Shown: positions 1-9,695 of the stretch, one piece after another
How the letters are laid out: each line of letters opens with the position of its first letter
Numbering within the stretch: position 1 is the stretch's first letter
Assembly (NCBI GenBank): GCA_017623255.1
Contig: JAGAPL010000012.1
Coordinates: 1-51,173, forward strand
Source of the DNA: Clostridia bacterium
GTDB taxonomy: Bacteria > Bacillota > Clostridia > Oscillospirales > CAG-272
DNA length: 51,173 bases
Direction of reading: 5' to 3'
Position numbers and translations under genes: made by a program
Notes under the pieces: model-generated
The model's input: only the letters and a program-made list of their open reading frames with translations
Databases searched by the model: none
Told to the model about the DNA's origin: nothing

Positions 1-2750
1 AACACCTGAGCTTTAAGGCCAAGGTACAGCTTCAGCGACTTCTGTAATGATGCAGGAAGAGGAATATACACATCATCTATAATTACATACGTTAATGTGT
101 AGTTACCACTGGTTGTAAATATTGTGTTTGCCACCCATCCGCTGTTGGTCTGAACATAATCAACTGTGATATTCTGTCCCTGATCGTGAGCAAATACCGC
201 CTGTACCTTAGAAGGATTATTACCCGCGCTTATATTAAGGGAAAGAGTTGTTGTAAGCTGATAAAAATTCTCGGCCGTCATCAAAGTTTTACTGTTCTTG
301 CCTTCCCAGCCTTCACAAATAATATTATTTATTGTGATACCGGGGATCTCTACTGTTATTATCTGGTCTTCTTTAAGAGCATAGTCAACGCCGTCGATTC
401 TGATGCTTCTAAGCTTAAAGCTACCTGAACCGTCGAAGGTTACAGTTGCTTCCCATCCGTTATCGGTTTTTACAAAATCAAATTCAGGCTGGTTTGCACC
501 CTGTGTTTCTGAAATATATGAAACGAACTGACCCTTGATGCTGCTTGCCTCCATACCTGTGAGAGCAAGATTCAGCTTCACCTGAGGCTTATTATCGGGA
601 TCAAAGCTATCAAACTCTGTTTTATCAGCTGTGATCATAATATTATAGAAATCGTCCATAAGATCGCGATCATCCATAGAATCAAGATCATCGCTTGTGC
701 CAAACTGGATATTCAGCTGACCCTTGATGGAGCCTGATGCAAGAACGTTGCTGTTTTCAAGACGAGCGCCGTCAAGATACACGATAGCTGTGATTCTTGT
801 AGCCTCATTCTGAACCATTTTTGTAATATAGTAGGCATTTTCTACTATGGGATTTCCCTCTTCGTCTGTGCCTGTCACAATAGACTTAGCGCGAAGCTGC
901 AGAGGAACAAGAACTCGACCCTCCTGCTCAAATGCCATTGATGTATCCATATCTGCCTGAGCAAGAAGATTGCCTTCTTCATCAACAAATGCAATTCTCA
1001 TCGCAGAAAGCATTTCAAGAGCCTGCGCCTGGTCCTCAGGAGTTTCGGGATAGAAAATATAGCAGCTACCTGAGCCCTGAGATGTGCTTGGGCCAAGAGC
1101 AGAAAGTTCATCGTCCTCTTCCCAGATTCTGTTCTCTCCGGAATATCCGATAACAACTGTTTCTGTTACGGGATTTCCTTCTTCATCTGTTACCGGATTG
1201 CCTTCTGAATCATAGATCTGCTCAACTTTAGTATTTACCTTACCTGCAAGGGCAAGAAGTGTATCTGCAGCATTAGTACGAAGCCAGAAGTCTACAACCA
1301 TTCCGTAGGTGTCTGCCGCAACAGCGTCTGTTGCTTTAAGACCGCCCTCCTCGGCTTTCTTTATTGCCTGATTCTTAACTTCGATAATGGGATAGTTTGT
1401 ATATTTTGTGTTTGAAACATCTTCAACCTTAGCTTTTGCACTTGTTCTGATTTCTTTAATATTAACTGTAACAGTAATAATATAGTTTACCTTTGCAGAA
1501 ACACCTGTAACTGAAATATTACCGCCATAGAACCAGTCCATGTTCCAAACAAGGCCCTTCTGAAGCTCACAAACAGGGTTGCTACCTGCAAGAGATGTGA
1601 TTTCGGAGGCACCTATTGCACTTGCCGCTGTACCGTCAATTGTTGCAGAGTTGATATCAGCCATAGGGTTGATATAATCACGCATCAATTCCCAACCGAT
1701 TGAGGTATTCTTTGTATAAGGCTCGTATACATTAGTATAAAATCTTGAATAAAGTCCGTCTGTATAGCCGTTTGCCTCAGTACCGTTAAAGGTTTTGTGG
1801 TCGGCAAGATAAGCATCAAGACCCTCCAGTTTAACACCTTCTGCCGTCAATGTTGTTTTTACTGCGCCACTGTGCAGATCTTCAATGGTGAAAGGTGTGA
1901 AAGACTGTTCATTCTGGTTGCAATATACAAAATGATAAACATTTGCTGCTGCAACAAGAGTTTCACCTGTAAGGTAAAGACAGTTTTTATAATCGTTGTA
2001 CATATCATACACAAGCTTTACATAAGAAGTACAGTCCTGGTCAGTATCCTTGATTCTGTACTGCAGGTATACACCCGCCATACCTGTGATACTGTTCATG
2101 TAGTCCTTATTATTCCAAAGAGTTTTAAAAGCGTTATCTGCTTCGGAATAAGCCTGCTTTAATGCTGTGTTAAGGCTGAGGAGTGCCGCGTCACCTTCAA
2201 TACTTGCATAAGTTACAGAGGAAATTGCTCGTACACCGTACTCTGTTTTACCACCTTCAGGGACGGTAAAAGCATATCCCTCACCTTTTTTCTCATAGTT
2301 TGTATATGCAAAGTCAGAAACAACGCCTGAAATTCGTCCGTCAGAATGATACTGAACAGAATAAAGAGGCTCTGTAAGCAGTGATCCTGAGTTGAGAACA
2401 GCGGGTCTGAGAGTGAGGTTTGACAAACCATAACTGTTATGAGAAAGGTTGATAAGGTTTCCCCATTTAAGGTTTGTTTGGGTGATATCTCCGCCGCCGT
2501 CGGTAGGAGATGTGGGATCGGGCTCAAGTCCGTCCTTATCAGAGAGTGCTATTTCCAGGTTACCATTTGTTGCAACTGTTGTTGCAAGTCCGCTTATCTG
2601 AGGACTTCTTGACAAGGTTACCCAAGCAAATGTTGCGGATGCCATCATTGATATGGACATCACGAACAACAGAGCCACAGCCATAACTCGTTCTTTCATA
2701 TATGGCAGCGCTTTCTGATACGCTTTTATCCTTTTTTGTGTTTCTGTCAT
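1..2750 (-). CDS. SipW-type surface protein, large, 3' end off the window
   Basis: An open frame of 916 codons starts at ATG 2748-2750 behind AGGAGG (2760-2765) and has no stop before the left edge, so the C-terminus is missing. The N-terminus is basic, followed by a hydrophobic stretch ending in ATFAWVTLS, the pattern of SipW-processed signal peptides (TasA/camelysin type). The mature part is paralogous to the 752-residue protein at 15597-17855: both carry NGNLEIAL, WGNLINLS, a VDF-(W/M)-(L/F)-RTNAA block and a YLDG block followed by (L/N)-(N/Q)-(I/F)-QF. Beyond the shared part there are at least two similar modules of about 90 residues, each with NGW-x-A followed by F-x2-SG and an ID(G/D)V-x-Y segment, suggesting a repetitive stalk that continues past the edge. 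It is the last gene seen in the minus-strand cluster and is probably a structural subunit. Confidence is high for the gene and moderate for the role. Confidence 0.85.
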   Translation of the reverse strand, partial: MTETQKRIKAYQKALPYMKERVMAVALLFVMSISMMASATFAWVTLSRSPQISGLATTVATNGNLEIALSDKDGLEPDPTSPTDGGGDITQTNLKWGNLINLSHNSYGLSNLTLRPAVLNSGSLLTEPLYSVQYHSDGRISGVVSDFAYTNYEKKGEGYAFTVPEGGKTEYGVRAISSVTYASIEGDAALLSLNTALKQAYSEADNAFKTLWNNKDYMNSITGMAGVYLQYRIKDTDQDCTSYVKLVYDMYNDYKNCLYLTGETLVAAANVYHFVYCNQNEQSFTPFTIEDLHSGAVKTTLTAEGVKLEGLDAYLADHKTFNGTEANGYTDGLYSRFYTNVYEPYTKNTSIGWELMRDYINPMADINSATIDGTAASAIGASEITSLAGSNPVCELQKGLVWNMDWFYGGNISVTGVSAKVNYIITVTVNIKEIRTSAKAKVEDVSNTKYTNYPIIEVKNQAIKKAEEGGLKATDAVAADTYGMVVDFWLRTNAADTLLALAGKVNTKVEQIYDSEGNPVTDEEGNPVTETVVIGYSGENRIWEEDDELSALGPSTSQGSGSCYIFYPETPEDQAQALEMLSAMRIAFVDEEGNLLAQADMDTSMAFEQEGRVLVPLQLRAKSIVTGTDEEGNPIVENAYYITKMVQNEATRITAIVYLDGARLENSNVLASGSIKGQLNIQFGTSDDLDSMDDRDLMDDFYNIMITADKTEFDSFDPDNKPQVKLNLALTGMEASSIKGQFVSYISETQGANQPEFDFVKTDNGWEATVTFDGSGSFKLRSIRIDGVDYALKEDQIITVEIPGITINNIICEGWEGKNSKTLMTAENFYQLTTTLSLNISAGNNPSKVQAVFAHDQGQNITVDYVQTNSGWVANTIFTTSGNYTLTYVIIDDVYIPLPASLQKSLKLYLGLKAQV

Positions 2751-2795
2751 TTAAGTATGCCTCCTGTTTTGTCGGATTAAAGGAATAATACTTGA

Positions 2796-4775
2796 TTAAT
2801 AATGTATGAAAAATGGGATTTCAACTCGGCTAAGCTCTGCGCCGTTCTGTTCCCGAATTAAGATAATACGGTAGGTTCCGGCTTTCGCCTTTCCTGCCTC
2901 ATTGGAAATGCTCAGCACTCCGTTTTCCACCTTAACGGTCAGCCCAAAGTTATTATAATCTTCCACATAGGCTATCTGTCCGCTTGATGATGAAAGCTGC
3001 TGAACCTTTAAAATTGTGTTCTCATTTTCTCCTGTAAGCTGCAGGGAAACTGAACTTTTATGATGAATTATCATCTGAGAAACATCATATGTTGCAGAAA
3101 TCGGAACTAATGATGTGTTGCACTGAATTTCTTCCGAAGATAATTCGTATATTCCCTTATATGCCGTCGCTGTAAAGCTAAGCTTATCAGGAATTGTTTT
3201 CAAATTTATGTTTGAAAAATCTATATAAATATCAATGCTTGATCTGCCTTCAACGGAAATATTAATTCCTTCTTCCCTTTCACTCAAGACGTAGCTTTCG
3301 CTATCAACCTTATAGCGTACGCCTGAAGGGAAAGAACCGCCATTATAACTGATCATTAAAGACGTTGAGTTTGACGGAACATTGATCCTTAGAAGCATTA
3401 TCTCTTCAAAAGATATGGTAGACGGATATGCTCCGTTCTCAAACATTGTTATCTCTTCTTCTTGTTTATAATACGGCACCACAGCCTTTTGACCTTCTGC
3501 TACTTCAGAACCGTTACTGTACACTACTGCGCCTAATATTATTTCGCTGATTTCCTGATCTGCTGCAACGTCAGAAAAATCTAGCCAAATTCCAACTGTT
3601 TCTTCGCTTTGGGCATCAACTTTGATTGGCATTTCATCGCCCAAAGCTATATAATTTTTGCCGTCACTGCTGAATACGGTTCCTACAGGGAACGCACCGC
3701 CGTTATATGTCAGTTCTATCATATCTGAACCTTCAGGACAAGCTATCGGCACTTTGAAAGTGCTATTCCAGTTAAATGTTGACGGACATTCTGATAAATC
3801 AAGCTGAACAGTATCTACTGAATCAGTAGTATCATCCGGATTTTCAGATGAATTGCTCATTGGAATAATATTAACAATAAAATCTGCCCACATTGTAGGC
3901 TTACCGTCAGATGCTGAATCAGGAGTCCAGCTGACGCGAACCGTTGCCTTTGTTTTCTGCGTGATTTCCACAGCAGAACTTGAAAGGCTCATTCGAAAAA
4001 CCGAAATACATTTGTTTGTATCACTGACAGTTATTCTGACGGGTGCCGACGAATTATCAAGAGATACGCCAAGATAGTCAAGATCAGATTGACAAGTGAG
4101 TGTGCCTGAAATTTCGCCGTTATATGTTATAAATTCAATATCGTGAGTTCTATAGGTTGCGGTTTCTGATACGGTCCAATCGTTAAGCAAAACTGTATTT
4201 CCACCGCTGGCAAGCAAATTGCTGCTGAATCCCACCGTGGCATCATTCACCTCATTTTCCGCATTCAAAGGACAAATCTCTACGTAGAGATAAGCCCAAT
4301 GTGTTGCAACACCGTCTGCAGAATCTGTTGGGATCCATCCAACATAGACCATTACTTCTGTTATCTTATTCAAACTAAGTGCGCTATCAGTCAAAGTAAA
4401 TGTTAAACTGACACTGACACCGTTTTTATCTGCTGTTACATTGGTTTTATCAAGGCTTGCAGTTATAAGGCTTGAGTTAGTGCTACAAGTCAGATTTCCG
4501 GAAATATCTTTATTTGTGCTTGACAATGAAATAGATTCCGTTCTTGAAGAAACACTCTGACCTATTTCCCACTTTTCAAGAAGAACTGACTGTCCGCCAT
4601 TGGCAAGATAATTACTCTCAAGCTCAGTTTTTTGAGGAGAATATACAAAATTATAAGTCTTTACGCTATTGATCCTGCCTTGAGTTATTCCGATTCCAAG
4701 AACAATCAAAGTGAGCATTGCTACTGAAATCAGCACAGCTGCCAAAGGCAAATATTTAATTCTGTGCGCTTTCAT
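2796..4775 (-). CDS. Membrane-anchored or secreted protein with duplicated beta modules
   Basis: Not recognised as a named family. I chose ATG 4773-4775, 7 nt after AAGGAG, rather than the TTG one codon upstream; this gives 659 residues. Residues 9-31 are a membrane segment followed by GITQGR, which resembles the GVTYGR of the next gene upstream and loosely the SipW-type cleavage region. The rest is serine/threonine-rich beta sequence built from internal duplications: module A at 51-171 and 182-306 (shared (E/S)SN-x-LA-x-GG and LL-x2-W, then W-x-P and a W-A segment), and module B at 328-437 and 445-555 (shared YNGG-x-FP-x-G and I-x-(I/L)-DFS). A final domain of about 100 residues follows. It lies between two other cluster genes with 25-45 nt gaps, so it is probably co-transcribed. 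An extracellular fibre component or accessory protein is likely but unproven. Confidence 0.8.
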   Translation of the reverse strand: MKAHRIKYLPLAAVLISVAMLTLIVLGIGITQGRINSVKTYNFVYSPQKTELESNYLANGGQSVLLEKWEIGQSVSSRTESISLSSTNKDISGNLTCSTNSSLITASLDKTNVTADKNGVSVSLTFTLTDSALSLNKITEVMVYVGWIPTDSADGVATHWAYLYVEICPLNAENEVNDATVGFSSNLLASGGNTVLLNDWTVSETATYRTHDIEFITYNGEISGTLTCQSDLDYLGVSLDNSSAPVRITVSDTNKCISVFRMSLSSSAVEITQKTKATVRVSWTPDSASDGKPTMWADFIVNIIPMSNSSENPDDTTDSVDTVQLDLSECPSTFNWNSTFKVPIACPEGSDMIELTYNGGAFPVGTVFSSDGKNYIALGDEMPIKVDAQSEETVGIWLDFSDVAADQEISEIILGAVVYSNGSEVAEGQKAVVPYYKQEEEITMFENGAYPSTISFEEIMLLRINVPSNSTSLMISYNGGSFPSGVRYKVDSESYVLSEREEGINISVEGRSSIDIYIDFSNINLKTIPDKLSFTATAYKGIYELSSEEIQCNTSLVPISATYDVSQMIIHHKSSVSLQLTGENENTILKVQQLSSSSGQIAYVEDYNNFGLTVKVENGVLSISNEAGKAKAGTYRIILIREQNGAELSRVEIPFFIHY

Positions 4776-4802
4776 CAACGCTCTCCTTTCTATTCTTCAT
4801 CT

Positions 4803-5417
4803 TTATTTCACTGCAACAAAATCACTCGTCACATAAATACTAAACATACTGGGATCAACCTCACCTGAGACATTTAATTTGAAGTTTCTATAGTTAAGCT
4901 TTCCGCCTTCAAGCAAAAAACTTATTTCTTCAACATTCATATCAAGGAAAGAATAAACCCAGCCATCACCATAAACATCGTACATAGCGCTGTTTTCAGA
5001 TATTCTCTCCGGATTTGCTGCCAACACAACACTATCTCCATCTTCATCTACGTAAGATAATGAAACAGACAAAGGACCGGAGCTCACACCGGATATTAAT
5101 TTCACAGTATACGTTTGATCTCTGCCTGAAAAAGATTCACTTGATGTAGCGTTTACAACGAAAAAATCAAGAGCTGCATTATCCGAATTCTGTGTCCAAC
5201 CTGAAGAAATAGTGGACCACTCTGAATTTATAGTTTCTTCGGTAAGCTTTCCGCCGTAAAAACCAAAAGTGTTTGCGGATACTGAGCTAACATTAAATGA
5301 TGCTGTTACAATTGAAGAATGATATCTGCCATAGGTCACCCCCACAGCAAGCGCTATGCAAGCTATGAGCAGCAACAACAATATTTTCAGTAGCAAGCTA
5401 TTTTTTCTACTGCTCAT
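4803..5417 (-). CDS. Small secreted protein with SipW-like N-terminus
   Basis: 204 residues from ATG 5415-5417, preceded by a GAAGGA ribosome site. Residues 8-30 are strongly hydrophobic and end in AVGVTYGRYHSS, followed by T-x-SFNV. This is the layout of TasA/camelysin-type SipW substrates: a TM segment, a (V/A)-x-x-T-(Y/F)-(A/G) boundary, then a first beta strand. The remaining 170 residues look all-beta and end in a strand-rich segment with no C-terminal anchor. It sits 14 nt after the beta-helix gene and 27 nt before the duplicated-module gene. By size it resembles a major fibre subunit of the TasA class (known family size about 200-260 residues), but I see no diagnostic motif beyond the N-terminus, so the family call is an inference. 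Confidence 0.75.
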   Translation of the reverse strand: MSSRKNSLLLKILLLLLIACIALAVGVTYGRYHSSIVTASFNVSSVSANTFGFYGGKLTEETINSEWSTISSGWTQNSDNAALDFFVVNATSSESFSGRDQTYTVKLISGVSSGPLSVSLSYVDEDGDSVVLAANPERISENSAMYDVYGDGWVYSFLDMNVEEISFLLEGGKLNYRNFKLNVSGEVDPSMFSIYVTSDFVAVK

Positions 5418-5431
5418 ACTTACATCCTTCC

Positions 5432-7486
5432 TTAATTAGCTTCGTTTTTCAAAGAAACCCTATATACTATTACAGTTTCTTCGCTACCCTCTACCTGCAT
5501 CTCTTCTTCAACGCAGATATAGTCTTCAGAAAGATACTCCGTAACATCTGAAGTGAAAACTCCGCCATCAATTGAAACCTTAACATAATCTGCTACGGGG
5601 AACACTCTCAGTGCCATTGCAGTTCTTGCGGTGTGACTGATTTCACAGTCTCCTGTAATAGTCATGCTTATAGGATATCCGTAGTTACTTTCAATGTAGA
5701 TACCATCACCTGTGTCAAGTGAGCCGCTAAGGCCAAGCTGTTCTTCGGTAGGCACAACAATAGGGCTGTCGTCTGTTGCTGTTCCTATAACCTTACTGTT
5801 GGAAATATAGAAGTCGCCGCCCTTTATAAGCATACCTGTCATACCCTTGAGAACACTTCCTTCGGCTGAGAAAATACTGTTCATCTGAGGATGGTATACG
5901 GCTGAGTAATATCCTTCAAGCGTACTATTTATCACCTGAATATTTGTGCCCCATTTTCCGTTTTCACCGGCAGTACCATTACCGATAATTGCACTATGGG
6001 TTTTACTTATAAGAGTACTGTCCTGAATAACAAGCTGAGACATTGCTGAAGAATTTGCGCCATCTCCATTAATTCTTACTGCGCTAAGTGATCCAACAAT
6101 ATTACTATCTGAGATAATAACCGTGGAATTTGCGCCATTTGACGCATTATCTTCAATTCTCACGCCTGTATTAAGATCTGTTATATTTACGTTGCTCAGC
6201 GTTACTTCACTGCCAACTGTTTTTACACCAATTGTTTTACTTCCTGCGGAGCCTGACAGATCACCGTTGAATATGGTGACGCTTGAGCCTTCTGCTACAT
6301 TGAAAATAGATTCAATATTTGTGTCTGTAACATTTATTTCGCAGCCGTTAAGGTCAAGCAATGCATCTACATATACAGCATCCTCTGTTTCTGTGGCTGC
6401 AGAACCAATAGCTATAGGCTCGGCCACAGTTAAACTACCTGAGAGGCGAACTATATCACCACTGTTTGAGTTAAGAGCCTCTGAAAGATCTGCTTCTGCA
6501 TCAAGAGTTACAACCTGCTGATTCAGCTGCTCTCCGGTTACAGAAATTCTGGCCTGATAGCTTTTCTTATCGCTTTCAGCAGTTGTTCCGTAAAGAGTAT
6601 CCCAAACGGTATTAGCTTCTATTTCGGCCTTTGTGCAGAGATATATCCAGATTTTATTATCCTTATCTATGGGATAGCAATTGGAAGCTTCAAGTGTTAC
6701 CGCTTCATCGCCATACATAAGAACTTCATCAACTACAGAATATACGCCTTCATACCCATCCTCTGCAGTTATCTGAGCCAGATATGAATACACATCTGTT
6801 TCTCCGTCAACTGTGAGAAGATTTCCATCTTCATCAAAGGTTGCATCGTCATATGAATACTCTACAGGACGAAGATATTCTTCAACTGTTATTGCAGGAA
6901 CTCCGTCAGTTACAGTTATATCACCAACAAAATAATATCCTACAACGTCATAAACCCATTCCCATTTCACAGGCACATCTGTGCTTATCTGCTCTGAAAG
7001 AATAAGTTCATTATGTCCATACAAAGTATAGGAATAGCCTTTAGAATTATTAAGATATATTTTATCAACAGCCTCTCCATTTACAACGGATGATTTATCG
7101 ACATAGAAATATATACGTTTTTGCATCTGAGCTTCTTCCATATACTGCTTGGAAATACTTACACCTATTGAACTGGCAAGATCACTCTTGTTCTTCACGC
7201 GCAATTCAACATAACCTGTATCACCGGGAGCAGCCTCTACTGCTTCTTCACTCACCGATACAGATCCGTCAAAGCCCCAAGCTTCAGCCTTGAAGGTAAG
7301 GCCGTTCACAGCAATAGTGTTTGTATACCACGCCGTTGTTACAGCAAACAAAAGAGTTACTGTCACTACAACAATAAATACTGCAAGACCTATCGACCTG
7401 GCATATATATTCTTTTTTGCAGCTCTAAGACGATCATCACTGCTCGCAGTTGTCTGACGTCTTTTCAGTTTCAACTTGTTCAGCAC
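5432..7486 (-). CDS. SipW-type signal fused to a beta-helix surface protein
   Basis: 684 residues. The start is GTG 7484-7486, placed 10 nt after AGAGGAG (7497-7503), so the gene overlaps the end of sipW no. 1 by 50 nt in another frame. This suggests translational coupling. A basic N-terminus and TM segment (about 31-50) end in TTAWYTN, a SipW-type boundary, followed by a TasA-like first domain. From about 320 to 640 the sequence is a run of short V/I/N/S-rich turns (for example LLDLNG, SSVTIFNGDLSG, SEVTLSNVNI, STVIISDSNI), typical of a right-handed parallel beta-helix of the pectate-lyase or adhesin class. No catalytic residues of pectate lyases were identified, so a binding or structural role is more likely than an enzyme. 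The sequence ends without a membrane anchor or sorting signal. Confidence 0.85.
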   Translation of the reverse strand: MLNKLKLKRRQTTASSDDRLRAAKKNIYARSIGLAVFIVVVTVTLLFAVTTAWYTNTIAVNGLTFKAEAWGFDGSVSVSEEAVEAAPGDTGYVELRVKNKSDLASSIGVSISKQYMEEAQMQKRIYFYVDKSSVVNGEAVDKIYLNNSKGYSYTLYGHNELILSEQISTDVPVKWEWVYDVVGYYFVGDITVTDGVPAITVEEYLRPVEYSYDDATFDEDGNLLTVDGETDVYSYLAQITAEDGYEGVYSVVDEVLMYGDEAVTLEASNCYPIDKDNKIWIYLCTKAEIEANTVWDTLYGTTAESDKKSYQARISVTGEQLNQQVVTLDAEADLSEALNSNSGDIVRLSGSLTVAEPIAIGSAATETEDAVYVDALLDLNGCEINVTDTNIESIFNVAEGSSVTIFNGDLSGSAGSKTIGVKTVGSEVTLSNVNITDLNTGVRIEDNASNGANSTVIISDSNIVGSLSAVRINGDGANSSAMSQLVIQDSTLISKTHSAIIGNGTAGENGKWGTNIQVINSTLEGYYSAVYHPQMNSIFSAEGSVLKGMTGMLIKGGDFYISNSKVIGTATDDSPIVVPTEEQLGLSGSLDTGDGIYIESNYGYPISMTITGDCEISHTARTAMALRVFPVADYVKVSIDGGVFTSDVTEYLSEDYICVEEEMQVEGSEETVIVYRVSLKNEAN

Positions 7487-8312
7487 TTTGATTTAGCTCC
7501 TCTAATAACTCTCTGCGCAATCGTTCGTACATTTCTTCGTACGTTTCTTCTTTCTTTTCTTTCTCTGTTTCCTTTTGCTTTACTTTATTGGACATTTCAT
7601 CCAATTCTTTATGTATTGCATCCATTTCTTCTCTCAGTGTTCCTATGGTGTCACGCATGATCATAACGCCTATTATAATACAGGGGAGAACTATGAATGC
7701 CCAAAATCCGATTTTACTTGTCAAGAAACTTATGAGATCGGCAAAGAAATTATCTTCGCCCGTTGCATAAATTACTTTGCCTACAAGATTTTCTTCGTCA
7801 ACCAATTTGGCATCTGCATATTTATTAGCATCACCTTTTGTTTCAAGGAAAATACTTCCGTTGTTATCCTCATAAATCTTGACTACACGGTGAGTGATGA
7901 TCATACCCAACATGCCGTTATCTCTGGAACGGAAATTGACAACATCCTCAACCTTGATATCTTCAATATCTGTTTTTTGAGATATGAGCAACGTACCTAC
8001 GGGCATCTCAGGCTCCATACTTCCCGTTGCAACGCGGAACATACTGAAGCCGCCAATTGATATATATCCATTACTCAGCACCTGACTTATAACCCAAAGG
8101 CACAAAATAATGGACATTACAAGAGCGCATCCTACAAAAAATGATGCTTTTTTGCTCTTCTTGGGCTCATCTGACTTAGTTCCTTCGTTTTCTGTTATTA
8201 TTTCAGTTTCTTTATCTTCTACTGAGTTTTCTTCCCCAATATCATTCTCAGTTGAAACTGCTTCTTCACTTTGAACAATTATATCAGTTTCTTTATTCTC
8301 CATATCAATCAT
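7437..8312 (-). CDS. sipW: Signal peptidase I, SipW/ER type (no. 1)
   Basis: A membrane serine protease that removes signal peptides, here probably from the SipW-type proteins next to it. 291 residues; ATG 8310-8312 overlaps the stop of the upstream gene by 8 nt. Visible elements: an acidic cytoplasmic N-terminus (1-56), TM 57-78, the ATGSMEP box with nucleophile Ser98, ITHRV with His141 (ER/archaeal type, His in place of the bacterial Lys), TKGDAN with Asp161 plus Asp167, and a second TM at about 201-220. After this comes a coiled coil rich in K and E (223-291). With two TM segments both tails should be cytoplasmic. B. subtilis SipW is shorter and lacks such a long tail, so the extension is unusual and could dock onto the coiled-coil protein encoded at 9696-11486. 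The family call is very secure; the substrate assignment rests on context. Confidence 0.95.
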   Translation of the reverse strand: MIDMENKETDIIVQSEEAVSTENDIGEENSVEDKETEIITENEGTKSDEPKKSKKASFFVGCALVMSIILCLWVISQVLSNGYISIGGFSMFRVATGSMEPEMPVGTLLISQKTDIEDIKVEDVVNFRSRDNGMLGMIITHRVVKIYEDNNGSIFLETKGDANKYADAKLVDEENLVGKVIYATGEDNFFADLISFLTSKIGFWAFIVLPCIIIGVMIMRDTIGTLREEMDAIHKELDEMSNKVKQKETEKEKKEETYEEMYERLRRELLEELNQSAEQVETEKTSDNCEQ

Positions 8313-9666
8313 TATTTCCTGCCAGTTCCAAATTTACAATGAAACCGGAAATCTCTCCATAGTTGATACAATCCTCATCCTGTCCCTCAAGCCAAATAAA
8401 CATTCTTATTCTTTGAGGAACGTTTTTCTCCAATGTGGCTATAACCACGTCATCAGTTGCGCCGCTGACATTTTCCAGCGCGGGATTTTCTTCAAAAACA
8501 TATCCTTTCTCATTTGCTGCAGCATAAAGAGACTCTGTTCTTTTTATGAAATAGCCTCTGTCAACATAAGGATAAATAACGTTCTGGATGCTCATCTCAT
8601 AAAACTCTTCAGTGAGTCCTGAAGCTGTTTTTGAGCTAAGATCTTTGCCTGCTATAAAGGTTTGGAAAAGCTGCTCTATAAGAACTCCGTTCCCTCCCCC
8701 ACCTGCGCGCCAAGTGTTATTAAGCTGAACAGTGAGTCGGTCTGAGACATCAACTGTTTTCAGCGCGCCATCAACAACGCCTATGGGCTTTGTTATTTTG
8801 TAATATGCTTTATTATACTTTTCTGAAATATGATAATCAGCATTGGGTTCATATATTGTGAAATCGGAATTATCAGCGGAAAACACAGACACTGCGTTTT
8901 TTTCAAGATACTGACCTTTCAAAAATGTAAATCTTGAATCATACTCGTCGCTGACATTATAGTTAAGATTGTCCGTATAGGTACACCAATCATTACTAAC
9001 CAAAAAACCAACTCTAACGCTTGACGCTGTTGCTTCATTGATCATTTTGAAATCATAACCATACTGCGCAGCTTCATTTTCAACCGCCTCCATACGACTG
9101 ATAACAAAGCTTCCGTTTTCATCTTTATCACCCGTGGAAACGCGCAGCTTATAATCTTCTGCAGGTGATGCAACCCAAAAATCAATATAAGCGTAATTAC
9201 CTACCATGCTACCTGTCAGCTTATCAGCAGGAATATTTGCATATTCAAGAGTTGTATCAACTTCAAAATCTTCTATATCCTTAAGCTGACCTACAAGTAC
9301 TTCGCCGTTTTTGGCTTCTTCACTATCTTCATCATAATAGGTAGGTCTTATCCAATTGATACCGTCTGCTGTTGAAACAGGTGTAAGTCCGGCAAGGTTT
9401 TGAAGATAGTCATATGTTTCATAATCAGACAAATGAAGTGATTGTGAAAATGCTCCGGGATAGTGAGAAACTGTTCCGTTATCATTCTTTACAGATATAT
9501 CAGCTGCCACCATAATAGTGTTGCTGCCACCCACATTTATCTGAATTCCGTCAACCTCAGGTGCGCCGGACATTGTGAGCCAAGCATAAGAAAACATACC
9601 CACCAGAGTCGCAGAAACGGTCAGAGCCGCAATAGATATTATCAATTTTGCAACGATTTTTCTCAT
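8305..9666 (-). CDS. SipW-type surface protein with C-terminal WLEGxDxDC motif
   Basis: 453 residues from ATG 9664-9666. A basic start and TM segment (7-25) lead into FSYAWLTMSGAPEVDGI, a clear SipW-cognate signal. The C-terminus carries WLEGQDEDCIN (from about Trp425) followed by G and a last beta strand. The same block occurs in the proteins at 14375-15373 and 17958-19127, and a relaxed form (YLDG) occurs in the two large SipW-type proteins. It also shares an IYEPN-x-D-x-H segment with the 14375-15373 protein, so these two are paralogs. It lies 29 nt after the coiled-coil gene and overlaps sipW no. 1, so it is probably a substrate made together with its peptidase. A role as a minor pilin-like or fibre subunit is inferred. 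Confidence 0.88.
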   Translation of the reverse strand: MRKIVAKLIISIAALTVSATLVGMFSYAWLTMSGAPEVDGIQINVGGSNTIMVAADISVKNDNGTVSHYPGAFSQSLHLSDYETYDYLQNLAGLTPVSTADGINWIRPTYYDEDSEEAKNGEVLVGQLKDIEDFEVDTTLEYANIPADKLTGSMVGNYAYIDFWVASPAEDYKLRVSTGDKDENGSFVISRMEAVENEAAQYGYDFKMINEATASSVRVGFLVSNDWCTYTDNLNYNVSDEYDSRFTFLKGQYLEKNAVSVFSADNSDFTIYEPNADYHISEKYNKAYYKITKPIGVVDGALKTVDVSDRLTVQLNNTWRAGGGGNGVLIEQLFQTFIAGKDLSSKTASGLTEEFYEMSIQNVIYPYVDRGYFIKRTESLYAAANEKGYVFEENPALENVSGATDDVVIATLEKNVPQRIRMFIWLEGQDEDCINYGEISGFIVNLELAGNND

Positions 9667-9695
9667 TTGCTACTCTCTTTCCTCTCTGCTCAAGC

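Noticed and set aside
5432-7486. Pectate lyase enzyme
   Set aside because: Beta-helix turns are visible but no catalytic or calcium-binding residues of pectate lyases could be identified.
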